DNA of 64,000 bases. Origin: Arthrobacter sp. M2012083 (GTDB lineage Bacteria > Actinomycetota > Actinomycetes > Actinomycetales > Micrococcaceae). Both the position numbers and the translations under genes were made by a program. The notes under the pieces were generated by a model. The model searched no databases and was not told the origin of the DNA. It worked only from the letters and a program-made list of their open reading frames with translations. The stretch is from assembly GCF_000281065.1 (NCBI RefSeq), contig NZ_AKKK01000066.1, positions 1 to 64,000 of the forward strand. Direction: 5' to 3'. Position 1 is the stretch's first letter. Each line of letters opens with the position of its first letter. Positions 33,955 to 42,986 of this stretch are shown piece by piece.

Positions 33955-34431
33955 ATGGTTGGCGGCGAACAGAATCAAGCCAATGTCGGGAACGGCGCGG
34001 AGGAACAGCCGACGTCGGAGACCACCTCGATCAGCATCACGCCAACGTGGGACGAGCCCAGCATTGCCCCCAAGTTGGCTCCTGAAGAGCGTGCATCCGT
34101 AGACGCACTTCCGCCGAACTCAGCATTGCTCATTGCGCACAGTGGGCCCAACGCCGGCGCTCGTTTCCTGCTGGACGCGGACACCACCACGGCCGGGCGG
34201 CACCCGGATGCCGACATCTTCCTGGATGATGTCACGGTTTCCCGCAAGCATGTTCAGTTCATCCGGACGGCGTCCGGCTTCGAGCTGGTGGACATGGGGA
34301 GCCTCAACGGAACGTACGTCAACCACGACCGCGTGGACCGCGTGCAGCTGAAGAGCGGCAACGAGGTGCAGATCGGCAAGTTCCGGTTGACCTACTACCT
34401 GAGCCCTGTCCGCGCAGCAGGCCAAGTCTGA
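33955..34431 (+). CDS. garA: FHA-domain metabolic regulator GarA/OdhI
   Basis: 158 residues. The N-terminal tail has the ETTS motif at residues 22-25 that Ser/Thr kinases phosphorylate in GarA and OdhI. The FHA domain (about 55-150) keeps the phosphothreonine-binding residues in TTAGRHPDADIFL, VSRKHVQF and GSLNGTYVNHDR. Unphosphorylated GarA/OdhI inhibits 2-oxoglutarate dehydrogenase and adjusts glutamate metabolism; phosphorylation closes the protein on itself. ATG has GAGGAGG 6 nt upstream. The window also carries a PASTA kinase that might act on it. Confidence 0.94.
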   Translation: MVGGEQNQANVGNGAEEQPTSETTSISITPTWDEPSIAPKLAPEERASVDALPPNSALLIAHSGPNAGARFLLDADTTTAGRHPDADIFLDDVTVSRKHVQFIRTASGFELVDMGSLNGTYVNHDRVDRVQLKSGNEVQIGKFRLTYYLSPVRAAGQV

Positions 34432-34445
34432 CGGGGTATCTGCCT

Positions 34446-35168
34446 GTGGCTATGGCCCAGCAGGACCGCCGCGGACCGCAGGTCCTTAACATCGGGGAAG
34501 TCCTTGCCCAGTTGAGCGACGACTTTCCCGGCATGACGGCGTCCAAGATTCGTTTCCTGGAGGAAAAAGGCCTCATTAACCCCAAGAGGACTCCTGCGGG
34601 TTACCGGCAGTACTCGGACAGTGATGTTGAGCGGCTCCGTTTTGTCCTGGCACTTCAGCGTGATCAGTACCTGCCACTGAAGGTCATTAAGGATTACCTC
34701 GATGCCATCGACCGCGGTGAGAGGCCGGAAAATCTCCCTCCGGGTGTCACCGTGTCGCCCAGGGTGGTCTCGGCGGAAATGGCAGCGGAAGTGCAAGGTC
34801 GGGCCCGCGCGCTCACCGAAGAGCAGTTGCGCGCCGAGTCGGGTGCCAGTGTCCCCTTGCTTGAATCCCTCCTGAGCTTCGGATTGATCGCCCACGTGGG
34901 CGGCAAGTTCGACGAGCACGCACTTCAGGTAGCCCGGGCCTGTGTCCAATTGGAGGGACACGGCCTCGAGCCTCGCCACCTTCGCCCCTTCCAAGCTGCA
35001 GCCGAGCGGGAGTTCGGCTTGGTGGAACGCGCTGTTGCGCCGCTGACGTCGCGGCGGGACGCTGCTTCACAGGCTCGTGCCGCCGAGGCTGCCCGTGAGA
35101 TCAGCGATCTCTGTCTCACCCTGCACAGGGCCTTGGTCCACGACCGAATCTCCCGGATGGACAGCTGA
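34446..35168 (+). CDS. ftsR: MerR-family regulator FtsR
   Basis: 240 residues. N-terminal MerR helix-turn-helix with FPGMTASKIRFLEEKGLI and PAGYRQYSDSDVERLRFVLALQRDQYLPLKVIKDYLD, then a helical effector-like C-domain. Position directly after garA matches Rv1828 and Corynebacterium FtsR, which activates ftsZ, so a cell-division role is inferred. GTG at 34446 (or ATG at 34452) starts it 14 nt after garA. Overlaps the DUF151 gene by one base. Confidence 0.9.
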   Translation: MAMAQQDRRGPQVLNIGEVLAQLSDDFPGMTASKIRFLEEKGLINPKRTPAGYRQYSDSDVERLRFVLALQRDQYLPLKVIKDYLDAIDRGERPENLPPGVTVSPRVVSAEMAAEVQGRARALTEEQLRAESGASVPLLESLLSFGLIAHVGGKFDEHALQVARACVQLEGHGLEPRHLRPFQAAAEREFGLVERAVAPLTSRRDAASQARAAEAAREISDLCLTLHRALVHDRISRMDS

Positions 35169-35671
35169 TGATCGAAGTCGAAATCGTCGGCGTCCGGATC
35201 GAACTGCCGTCCAACCAGCCGCTGGTACTCCTGCGGGAGATCAATGGCGAACGGCATGTTCCGATCTGGATCGGCACGCCTGAAGCCAGTGCCATCGCGT
35301 TGGCGCAGCAGGGCGTTGTCCCACCGCGCCCTATGACGCATGACCTCTTGGTTGATGTTGTCGAATCTTTGGGCCATTCCATCATCAGCGTGAACATTGT
35401 GGCCGTGGAAGACAACATCTTCTATGGGCAGCTGCAGTTCGACGACGGCACGGTAGTCAGTTCAAGGGCTTCGGATGCATTGGCCTTGGCATTGAGAGCC
35501 AAGTGCCGTATCTGGTGTGCCGATGCGGTCATGGAAGAAGCCGGTGTGCGCATCACCGAGCATGATGAAGGTGAAGACTCGGAGCCGGATCCCGCAGTGG
35601 ACGAAGAGCGCGAGATGCGTCGCTTCCGCGAGTTCCTGGATGACGTGGAGCCGGAAGATTTCGAGGGCTGA
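35168..35671 (+). CDS. Bifunctional nuclease family protein (DUF151)
   Basis: 167 residues. Conserved DUF151/BFN core: VLLREINGERHVPIWIGTPEASAIALA, RPMTHDLLVDVVESLG, FYGQLQFDDGTVVSSRASDALALALR. Plant homologues show nuclease activity; the bacterial role is unclear. The C-terminus is acidic (DEGEDSEPDPAVDEEREMRR). Its ATG shares a base with the ftsR stop, so the two are coupled. Positional homologue of Rv1829, always placed between two MerR genes in this group. Confidence 0.9.
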   Translation: MIEVEIVGVRIELPSNQPLVLLREINGERHVPIWIGTPEASAIALAQQGVVPPRPMTHDLLVDVVESLGHSIISVNIVAVEDNIFYGQLQFDDGTVVSSRASDALALALRAKCRIWCADAVMEEAGVRITEHDEGEDSEPDPAVDEEREMRRFREFLDDVEPEDFEG

Positions 35672-35685
35672 GTCACCCTAAGGCT

Positions 35686-35705
35686 AAAGTTGAGGGTGAA
35701 ACTTT
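35686..35705. promoter_or_regulatory. Candidate MerR-type operator, AAAGTT-N8-AACTTT
   Basis: Perfect 6-bp inverted repeat with an 8-nt spacer, 15 nt after the DUF151 stop and about 200 nt before the second MerR gene. The spacing suits a dimeric MerR-type regulator, possibly the downstream gene product acting on itself. Confidence 0.4.
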
Positions 35706-35906
35706 CGACACGACGGGATTTCGGAGCCAAGGTCTTTGACCTCGGCGCTTCCCGGGCCTAACGTCGAAGTTATCAAGTTCCCGTTGCATACACTGCCGAC
35801 GCAAGTCACACTGGAAGGTGCGGACTTGCGGGAATTACACTGCTGCATTTCGCCGTTGTACCAGAGTATGCACCGTCCCCAAGGGAACTGAGAACAAGGA
35901 GGTCAC

Positions 35907-36500
35907 GTGAGTCCGAAAGGCGAAGCAGGCGAGCTGAAGCAGTCCTCTGCCGGTATTGCTGCGCCCGCATCCGGCGCCCAAGGTTTGCTCTTCACGGAGG
36001 ACCTTCCCGTGCTGGACGAGGACGCGGGCTACCGCGGCCCCACCGCATGCAAAGCCGCAGGCATCACTTACCGCCAGCTGGATTACTGGGCACGTACCGG
36101 CCTGGTTGAGCCTGCTGTCCGTGGCGCTGCGGGCTCCGGTTCCCAGCGTCTCTACGGCTTCCGGGACATCCTTGTTCTGAAGGTAGTCAAGCGCCTCCTT
36201 GATACTGGCGTCTCCCTCCAACAGATCCGCAGCGCAGTGGAACACCTTCGCGAGCGGGGCGTCGAGGACCTGGCCCAGATCACGCTGATGAGCGACGGTG
36301 CCAGCGTCTACGAATGTACATCCGCTGACGAGGTCATAGACCTCGTTCAGGGCGGACAGGGCGTCTTCGGCATCGCCGTTGGGCGCGTATGGCGGGAAGT
36401 TGAGGGAAGCCTGGCCGCACTTCCGAGCGAGCATGCCGCGGAGCAGTCCTTTCCCGACGACGAACTGAGCAAGCGGCGCGTCGCGCGGCGAATCGGCTAA
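35907..36500 (+). CDS. MerR-family regulator, ResR/McdR-like
   Basis: 197 residues. Helix-turn-helix YRGPTACKAAGITYRQLDYWARTGLVEPAVR and SGSQRLYGFRDILVLKVVKRLLDTGVSLQQIRSAVEHLRERG, followed by a small C-terminal domain. Positional homologue of Rv1830 (reported as ResR/McdR, linked to growth and division control). GTG has AAGGAGG 4 nt upstream. It has its own 235-nt upstream region with a dyad and is followed by a strong terminator, so it is probably transcribed partly on its own. Confidence 0.9.
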   Translation: MSPKGEAGELKQSSAGIAAPASGAQGLLFTEDLPVLDEDAGYRGPTACKAAGITYRQLDYWARTGLVEPAVRGAAGSGSQRLYGFRDILVLKVVKRLLDTGVSLQQIRSAVEHLRERGVEDLAQITLMSDGASVYECTSADEVIDLVQGGQGVFGIAVGRVWREVEGSLAALPSEHAAEQSFPDDELSKRRVARRIG

Positions 36501-36524
36501 ACCCCGGACCACTGAATTCAGCCA

Positions 36525-36562
36525 AGAAGAAGGCCTCGTCCCTAGGGGGACGGGGCCTTCTT
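36525..36562. terminator. Terminator after the second MerR gene
   Basis: AAGAAGGCCTCGTCC and GGACGGGGCCTTCTT pair with one mismatch around a short loop. A-rich left and T-rich right flanks suggest use in both directions, serving the convergent ParA-like gene as well. Confidence 0.85.
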
Positions 36563-36584
36563 GTTGTATTGCGTACGGAGGCGC

Positions 36585-37394
36585 TTAGCGTTGTCGGCGC
36601 TCGCGCGTCGAGGACTGTCCAGCCAACAGGCTCCCTAGGAGGGCATCAAAGAGTTTGGCGGCATTCTTGGCAGAGTCTCCGGGCCAGTGGTGGACCGAGT
36701 GTGCTGCCCCTTGGATCTGCTGCCAATTGGCCTGCTCCGGAATGTGGGGCGTCAGGAGCAGTTCGCCGAACATTGATTCCATTTCAGCCAAGCGGAAGGT
36801 GTGTTCGGCCGAACCGGTGCGCACCCGGTTGGCCACGATTCCTGCCGGGGCCAGGTTGGGAGCGAATTCCTGCCGGAACAACTGAATAGCTCGCATGGTG
36901 CGTTCGGTACCGGCCACGGAGAAGAGCCCGGGCTCTGCGACGAGGACGACGCGATCGCTTGCGCTCCAAGCCATGCGCGTCAGGCCGTTGAGGGAAGGAG
37001 GGCAGTCGACCAGGACGAGTTCGTAGTTGGTGGTCCCTGCCAGGACGGCTGACAGCCTGCGAAGGTCGCGTCGGCCCAGATCCGGCCGATCATAGATTCC
37101 GGTGAAGGCCGAACCCACTGCGACGTCCAAGGTGCCGCTGCTGGACCCGTTGGAAACCCAGGAACTGCCGGCCACATTGCCGGCGAGGTTGGCTTTTCGG
37201 GGGCTTTTCAGCATTCGGCCGATGTCGAGTTGCCCGCCCGGCTGGACGCCAAGTGCCGTGGTGGCGTCGGCGTGTGGATCGAGGTCCACTACCAACGTGG
37301 GAATACCGGCTGCGAGGGCCGCGGACGCCAGACCGGTGGTCACGGACGTCTTTCCCACTCCACCCTTGAGGCTGCTGATGCTGACTACTTGCAC
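36585..37394 (-). CDS. Orphan ParA/MinD-like ATPase
   Basis: 269 residues. Deviant Walker A SISSLKGGVGKTSVTTGLAS, Walker A' LVVDLDPHADATTALGV and Walker B LVLVDCPPSLNGLTRMAW are intact, so an active P-loop ATPase is expected. No ParB, McdB or other cargo adaptor is adjacent. GTG at 37394 is the favoured start; a TTG at 37406 would add four residues. The C-terminus is basic. Distinct from the scpAB-linked ParA-like protein in this window. Partner unknown. Confidence 0.88.
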   Translation of the reverse strand: MQVVSISSLKGGVGKTSVTTGLASAALAAGIPTLVVDLDPHADATTALGVQPGGQLDIGRMLKSPRKANLAGNVAGSSWVSNGSSSGTLDVAVGSAFTGIYDRPDLGRRDLRRLSAVLAGTTNYELVLVDCPPSLNGLTRMAWSASDRVVLVAEPGLFSVAGTERTMRAIQLFRQEFAPNLAPAGIVANRVRTGSAEHTFRLAEMESMFGELLLTPHIPEQANWQQIQGAAHSVHHWPGDSAKNAAKLFDALLGSLLAGQSSTRERRQR

Positions 37395-37440
37395 TTGAAA
37401 ACCCAAAACCTAACGCCGGTTGCCGTATCGCGCTGATTCG

Positions 37441-37477
37441 CTCCGGAAGCGCCGGAGCCGGGGCTTGCCGAAGCCCC
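37441..37477 (-). other. Tandem hairpins in the leader of the ParA-like gene
   Basis: CTCCGG-AAGCG-CCGGAG (37441-37457) and GGGGCTT-GCCG-AAGCCCC (37460-37477) are two perfect stem-loops separated by 2 nt, 47-83 nt upstream of the ParA-like start. In a divergent region they cannot terminate either annotated gene. Confidence 0.55.
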
Positions 37478-37601
37478 CTGAACATCATATGGTGCATCGC
37501 GGTCGATTCCCGCTTTCTACGCGCCAGGCCGCTGGGGATACGCGGGGGCAATAGCATGCGACCGGATCGCGCGCACGCATATACAGCCCAGATGACGATT
37601 C

Positions 37602-37623
37602 CTTTGTGATGGTTGCCACAAAG
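37602..37623. promoter_or_regulatory. Candidate operator upstream of pyc
   Basis: CTTTGTG-N8-CACAAAG, perfect 7-bp arms, centred about 85 nt before the pyc ATG. The binding protein is unknown. Confidence 0.45.
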
Positions 37624-37696
37624 ATTTGTGTTTGATGCTGGCGGCACTACACACTGTGACCACCGACCGATCCACCCGCAATGATGCAGGAGAAGT

Positions 37697-40600
37697 ATGT
37701 TTTCGAAAATTCTGGTGGCCAATCGCGGCGAAATCGCGATCAGGGCGTTTCGCGCTGGTTATGAACTGGGCGCCAAGACCGTAGCCGTCTTTCCGCATGA
37801 GGACCGTAACTCGATCCACCGGCAGAAGGCCGACGAAGCGTACCTGATCGGCGAGGTGGGCCATCCCGTCCGCGCCTACCTGGACGTAGAGGAGGTTGTC
37901 CGTGTCGCCAAAGAAGCCGGCGCTGACGCCATTTACCCCGGCTATGGCTTCCTCTCCGAGAACCCGGACCTCGCCCGGGCGGCCAAGGCAGCAGGCATCA
38001 CCTTCGTGGGCCCGCCCGCGGAGGTCCTGGAGCTTGCAGGCAACAAGGTTGCCGCCCTGGAAGCCGCTCGTAAGGCCGGCGTCCCGGTCCTGAAGTCGAG
38101 CAAGCCCTCCAAGGACCTTGACGAGCTGATCGCTGCCGCCGACGAGATCGGCTTCCCCATCTTCGCCAAGGCCGTTGCCGGCGGTGGCGGCCGTGGCATG
38201 CGGCGTGTTGAGACGCGCGAAGCCCTCCCCGAAGCATTGCAGTCCGCCATGCGTGAAGCTGATGCGGCTTTCGGCGATCCCACCATGTTCCTTGAGCAGG
38301 CAGTTCTGCGTCCCCGCCACATCGAAGTGCAGATCCTGGCCGACGCCGAAGGCAACGTCATGCACCTCTTCGAGCGTGACTGTTCGCTACAGCGCCGCCA
38401 CCAGAAAGTGGTGGAGATTGCCCCCGCACCGAACCTGGATGAGAACATTCGCCAGGCTCTTTACCGCGACGCCGTGGCATTCGCCAAGGCCTTGAACTAT
38501 GTTAACGCCGGAACCGTGGAGTTCCTGGTGGACACAGAAGGGGAGCGGGCCGGCCAGCACGTCTTCATTGAGATGAACCCCCGCATCCAGGTGGAGCACA
38601 CCGTCACGGAGGAAATCACCGACGTTGACCTCGTGCAGGCCCAGATGCGGATCGCGTCAGGGGAAACCCTTGCGGACCTGGGGCTGAGCCAGGATTCGGT
38701 GTCCATCAAGGGTGCGGCGCTGCAGTGCCGTATCACCACAGAGGACCCGTCCAACGGATTCCGTCCTGACGTTGGAAAGATCACTGGCTACCGTTCTGCC
38801 GGTGGCGCCGGTGTCAGGCTCGACGGCGGTACGGTCTACTCGGGTGCCGAGATCAGCCCGCACTTTGACTCCATGCTGGTGAAGCTGACGTGTCGTGGCC
38901 GTGACTACCCTGCGGCCGTAGCCCGCGCGCGTCGTGGTTTGGCTGAGTTCCGTATCCGTGGCGTGTCCACCAACATTCCCTTCCTGCAGGCTGTTCTCGC
39001 GGATCCGGACTTCAATGCCGGAAACGTGGCCACGGACTTCATCGACAAGCGCCCTGAACTGCTGAAGTCGCACATTTCTGCAGACCGTGGCACCAAGTTG
39101 CTCACTTGGTTGGCTGAGGTCACCGTCAACAAACCCAACGGCGAGCTCGCTGTCCATTCGGACCCAGCGAGCAAGCTGCCGGCGATCGATGGCCCGGTTC
39201 CCACGTCGGGTTCGCGCCAGAAGTTGATCGAACTTGGGCCGGAGGGCTTTGCCAAGGCTCTCCGTGAGCAGCAGGCGGTGGCTGTCACGGACACCACGTT
39301 CCGCGATGCCCACCAGTCGCTGCTGGCAACACGGGTGCGCACCCGTGACCTCGTGGCCGCCGGTCCGGCAGTGACGGCACTCATGCCCGAGCTGCTGTCC
39401 GTGGAGGCCTGGGGTGGCGCAACGTACGACGTCGCGCTCCGCTTCCTCGGTGAGGACCCGTGGGACCGCCTGGCCGCCTTGCGCAAGGCGTTGCCGAACA
39501 CCTGTATTCAGATGCTGCTCCGCGGACGCAATACCGTCGGCTACACCCCGTACCCGGAAGAGGTGACGGAGGCCTTCGTTAACGAGGCTGCCGCTACGGG
39601 CATCGACATCTTCCGTATCTTTGACGCCCTCAACGACGTCAACCAGATGGCCCCCGCAATCCGGGCGGTGCGTGCAACAGGGACTGCCGTCGCTGAGGTG
39701 GCTCTCTGCTACACAGGCAACCTCCTGGACCCGAACGAGGACCTCTACACCCTCGACTACTACCTGGACCTGGCCCAGAAGATCGTGGACGCCGGTGCCC
39801 ACATCCTTGCCATTAAGGACATGGCGGGCCTCCTGCGTCCGGCTGCTGCCGCGAAGCTGGTTTCTGCCCTGCGTGAGCGCTTCGACCTGCCGGTGCACCT
39901 GCACACCCACGACACCGCGGGTGGTCAGCTTGCCACTCTGCTGGCTGCTGTCGACGCTGGCGTGGATGCCGTTGACGTGGCATCTGCATCCCTGGCGGGC
40001 ACCACGAGCCAGCCCGCCGCGTCGGCGCTGGTCGCTGCATTGGCCAACACACCCCGCGATACCGGGCTCAGCCTGACTAACGTCGGTGCCCTTGAGCCCT
40101 ACTGGGAAGCCGTCCGTCGCGTCTATGCCCCCTTCGAATCCGGTCTTCCGGGTCCCACTGGCCGCGTCTACCAGCACGAAATCCCCGGCGGCCAGCTGTC
40201 AAACCTTCGCCAGCAGGCCATCGCCTTGGGCCTTGGGGAGCAGTTCGAGGCCATTGAGGACATGTACACGGCAGCTGATCGGATCCTGGGCCGCTTGGTG
40301 AAGGTCACTCCTTCCTCCAAGGTGGTGGGCGATCTCGCGTTGCACCTGGTAGGACTCAACGCCGATCCCGCGGACTTCAACGAGAACCCGCAGAACTACG
40401 ACATCCCGGACTCCGTGATCGGCTTCCTCTCCGGGGAGCTCGGTGATCCCCCCGGAGGCTGGCCTGAGCCGTTCCGCACCAAGGCCCTTCAAGGCCGCAG
40501 CGTCAAGGTGCGGGACGTTGATATCAGTGCCGAGGACAGCGCCGCGCTCAAGGGTGATTCCAAGACGCGGCAGCACACGCTGAACCGTTTGCTCTTCGCA

Positions 40601-41092
40601 GGACCCACCAAGGACTACCTGAAGAGCGTTGACACCTACGGCAACATCTCCGTGCTGGACACCCGTGACTACCTGTACGGTCTCCAGCAGGGCGCAGAGC
40701 ACGTCATCGAGCTGGAGAAGGGTGTTCGCCTCATTGCCCAGCTTGAGGCTGTCTCCGAGGCCGACGAGAAGGGCATGCGCACCGTGATGTGCACGCTCAA
40801 TGGCCAGTCCAGGCCCGTTGTTGTTCGTGACCGTTCGGTGGTAAGCAACGTCAAGGCCGCTGAGAAGGCGGATCCTGCGCAACCAGGCCAGGTTGCCGCC
40901 CCGTTTGCAGGCGCGGTTACGGTAACGGCCAAGGTGGGCGATGTTGTCAACGCCGGCGACACTGTTGCCACCATTGAGGCGATGAAAATGGAAGCGTCCA
41001 TCACGACGCCGGTGGCCGGCACGGTCTCCCGCCTCGCCATTTCCTCGGTTGAGCAGGTCCAGGGCGGCGACTTGCTGCTGGTGATCGGTTAG
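37697..41092 (+). CDS. pyc: Pyruvate carboxylase
   Basis: 1131 residues, a full-length single-chain enzyme. N-terminal biotin carboxylase (1-450; ILVANRGEIAIRAFRA, KAVAGGGGRGMRRV, EMNPRIQVEHTVTEE), carboxyltransferase (about 520-800; DTTFRDAHQSLLATRVRTRD, LHTHDTAGGQLAT), the tetramerisation/PC domain and a C-terminal biotinyl domain with the biotin Lys in EAMKMEASI. Makes oxaloacetate from pyruvate and bicarbonate, replenishing the TCA cycle. ATG has AGGAGAAGT upstream. Monocistronic with a strong terminator. Confidence 0.97.
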   Translation: MFSKILVANRGEIAIRAFRAGYELGAKTVAVFPHEDRNSIHRQKADEAYLIGEVGHPVRAYLDVEEVVRVAKEAGADAIYPGYGFLSENPDLARAAKAAGITFVGPPAEVLELAGNKVAALEAARKAGVPVLKSSKPSKDLDELIAAADEIGFPIFAKAVAGGGGRGMRRVETREALPEALQSAMREADAAFGDPTMFLEQAVLRPRHIEVQILADAEGNVMHLFERDCSLQRRHQKVVEIAPAPNLDENIRQALYRDAVAFAKALNYVNAGTVEFLVDTEGERAGQHVFIEMNPRIQVEHTVTEEITDVDLVQAQMRIASGETLADLGLSQDSVSIKGAALQCRITTEDPSNGFRPDVGKITGYRSAGGAGVRLDGGTVYSGAEISPHFDSMLVKLTCRGRDYPAAVARARRGLAEFRIRGVSTNIPFLQAVLADPDFNAGNVATDFIDKRPELLKSHISADRGTKLLTWLAEVTVNKPNGELAVHSDPASKLPAIDGPVPTSGSRQKLIELGPEGFAKALREQQAVAVTDTTFRDAHQSLLATRVRTRDLVAAGPAVTALMPELLSVEAWGGATYDVALRFLGEDPWDRLAALRKALPNTCIQMLLRGRNTVGYTPYPEEVTEAFVNEAAATGIDIFRIFDALNDVNQMAPAIRAVRATGTAVAEVALCYTGNLLDPNEDLYTLDYYLDLAQKIVDAGAHILAIKDMAGLLRPAAAAKLVSALRERFDLPVHLHTHDTAGGQLATLLAAVDAGVDAVDVASASLAGTTSQPAASALVAALANTPRDTGLSLTNVGALEPYWEAVRRVYAPFESGLPGPTGRVYQHEIPGGQLSNLRQQAIALGLGEQFEAIEDMYTAADRILGRLVKVTPSSKVVGDLALHLVGLNADPADFNENPQNYDIPDSVIGFLSGELGDPPGGWPEPFRTKALQGRSVKVRDVDISAEDSAALKGDSKTRQHTLNRLLFAGPTKDYLKSVDTYGNISVLDTRDYLYGLQQGAEHVIELEKGVRLIAQLEAVSEADEKGMRTVMCTLNGQSRPVVVRDRSVVSNVKAAEKADPAQPGQVAAPFAGAVTVTAKVGDVVNAGDTVATIEAMKMEASITTPVAGTVSRLAISSVEQVQGGDLLLVIG

Positions 41093-41105
41093 CCATCCAC
41101 CTAAG

Positions 41106-41146
41106 AAAGTACCCCGTCCGGAAGAATCCGGACGGGGTACTTTTTT
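41106..41146. terminator. Terminator between pyc and acyl-CoA synthetase
   Basis: AAAGTACCCCGTCCGGA and TCCGGACGGGGTACTTT form a 17-bp perfect stem around AGAA with a TTTTTT tail on the + strand and A residues on the other side. Serves both convergent genes. Confidence 0.95.
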
Positions 41147-41174
41147 CTGCTACTCCTGGCTGAAACGCCCTTGG

Positions 41175-42986
41175 CTAGGATGCGCGGGGTGCGGTGTACA
41201 TTTCCTCGATAACGGTGTCGAAGTCCTTCATGACCTGGGCCCGCTTGACCTTGAGGGATGGGGTCAGGTGACCTGAGGCTTCGGTGAAGTCCGCTGGAAC
41301 GATCCTGAAGGACTTGATGGCCTCGGCCTGGGACACCGACTGGTTGGCCTTGCTGATGAGTTCCTGGACTGCTGCCTTAACTACCGGGTGGTCGGTGGCC
41401 TCGGCGACTGTGGTGCTTGCGGGGAGGCCGTGGCGATCCAGCCAGCCCGGGAGCGCTTCTTCGTCCAGGGTGACCAGGGCGCCGATGAACGGACGGTTGT
41501 CGCCCACCACAAGAACCTGGGAAACCAAGGCATCCGCGCGGATCTGGTCCTCCAGCAGGGCAGGAACTACGTTCTTTCCGCCGGCAGTAACGATGATTTC
41601 CTTCTTGCGGCCAGTGATCTTGAGGAAGCCGTTGTTGTCCAGTTCGCCGATGTCTCCGGTGCGGAACCAGCCGTCAACAAACGTTTCGTCAGTGAGGTCT
41701 TCACGCTTGTAGTAACCGCGCATGACGCAGACACCCTTGGCGAGGATTTCACCGTCATCCGCGATCTTGACCGAGTTGCCCGGCAAGGGGGCACCTACCG
41801 TGCCGATCTTGATCATGGACGGTGTGTTTACGGAGATTGGCGCCGTGGTCTCGGTCAGGCCGTAGCCCTCGAGGATCTGTAGGCCGATGCCCTGGAAGAA
41901 GTGCCCGAGCCGTTCACCCAACGGGCCGCCTCCCGAGACGGCGTGGGCAACATGGCCGCCCATCGCGGCACGGAGCTTCCCGTAGACGAGTTTGTCGAAC
42001 AAGGCGTGCTTGAGCTTCAAGCCAAGTCCCAGCGAACCGGACTCACGTGCTTTGGAGTAGGCGATTGCAGTATCCACTGCGCGGTGGAAGATGGCTCCCT
42101 TGCCGCCGTCCTCTGCCTTGGTCAGCGCCGAGTTGTAGACCTTCTCGAAGACTCGGGGCACAGCCAGGATGAACGTCGGCTGGAAGCTCTGGAGGTCAGC
42201 CAACAGGTTCTTGATGTCCGGGGTGTGCGCCACCTTCACCCCGCCGGCCACGGCAAGCACGGAAATGAAACGTGCGAAGACGTGGGCCAACGGGAGGAAC
42301 ATGATGGTCTTGGCAGACTCGTTGATGATTTCGGGCAATGAAGCGCGGGCATTCTCGGAGAGCTCCACGAAGTTGCCGTGGGTCAGTTCGCAGCCCTTGG
42401 GCCTGCCGGTGGTGCCGGAGGTGTAGATAATCGTGGCGAGATCCTTGAGTCCGGCTGAGGAACGGCGGGACTCCAGTTCGTCATCGGGGACGCCTGCACC
42501 TGCAGTGCGTAGCGCATCGAGTCCGGCGCCCTCAAGCTGCCAGACGTTTGCCACCGATGTGATGTCCTCTGCGGCGACAGCCTGGCGGATGACGTCCTCA
42601 TGGTGCGCTGCTTCGCCAAAGGCTGCCACAGCGCCTGAGTCGCCCAGGTTCCATGCCACTTGTGAAGGCGACGACGTTTCGTAGATCGGGACAGAGACGG
42701 CTCCGGCAAACCAGATGGCGAAGTCCACGAGTGACCATTCGTAGCGAGTGCGGGACATGATGCCCACACGATCGCCCACGCCGACTCCACTGGCAATGAG
42801 GCCCTTTGCCAAGGCCCTCACGTCTTGCAGGAAGTCTTTTGCACGGATGTCCTGCCACTGCCCATTGCCGTCCAACTTGGAAAACAATGCAGGGTTGGAT
42901 GCCTTTTCTGCCTCTCGGATCACGAGGTCCGTGATGTTGGTTTCCGGGGCGATGTTCACGAGGGGAGGAACACTGATTTCACGCAC
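41175..42986 (-). CDS. Long-chain fatty acid-CoA ligase
   Basis: 603 residues, AMP-forming ANL superfamily. P-loop TIIYTSGTTGRPKGCELTHGN, A5 motif EGYGLTETTAPIS, the DGWFRTGDIGELDNNG block and GRKKEIIVTAGGKNV motif are complete; the catalytic Lys lies near the C-terminus in LTPSLKVKRAQVMKDF. Activates fatty acids to acyl-CoA. GTG at 42986 has AAAGGAG 5 nt upstream, so the 7 extra residues from a GTG at 43007 are not expected. Resembles FadD15 (Rv2187), whose genomic neighbourhood is also similar. Confidence 0.93.
   Translation of the reverse strand: MREISVPPLVNIAPETNITDLVIREAEKASNPALFSKLDGNGQWQDIRAKDFLQDVRALAKGLIASGVGVGDRVGIMSRTRYEWSLVDFAIWFAGAVSVPIYETSSPSQVAWNLGDSGAVAAFGEAAHHEDVIRQAVAAEDITSVANVWQLEGAGLDALRTAGAGVPDDELESRRSSAGLKDLATIIYTSGTTGRPKGCELTHGNFVELSENARASLPEIINESAKTIMFLPLAHVFARFISVLAVAGGVKVAHTPDIKNLLADLQSFQPTFILAVPRVFEKVYNSALTKAEDGGKGAIFHRAVDTAIAYSKARESGSLGLGLKLKHALFDKLVYGKLRAAMGGHVAHAVSGGGPLGERLGHFFQGIGLQILEGYGLTETTAPISVNTPSMIKIGTVGAPLPGNSVKIADDGEILAKGVCVMRGYYKREDLTDETFVDGWFRTGDIGELDNNGFLKITGRKKEIIVTAGGKNVVPALLEDQIRADALVSQVLVVGDNRPFIGALVTLDEEALPGWLDRHGLPASTTVAEATDHPVVKAAVQELISKANQSVSQAEAIKSFRIVPADFTEASGHLTPSLKVKRAQVMKDFDTVIEEMYTAPRAS

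Larger units (their letters stand above)
37395..37696. other. Divergent intergenic region, ParA-like/pyc
   Basis: 302 nt without a supported gene. It holds two adjacent hairpins near the ParA side (37441-37457 and 37460-37477) and a perfect dyad near the pyc side (37602-37623), and must contain promoters in both directions. No small open frame with a ribosome binding site stands out. Confidence 0.7.

Noticed and set aside
38657..40177. A 506-codon antisense frame inside pyruvate carboxylase
   Set aside because: Antisense shadow of a fully conserved enzyme; no motif, no start signal.
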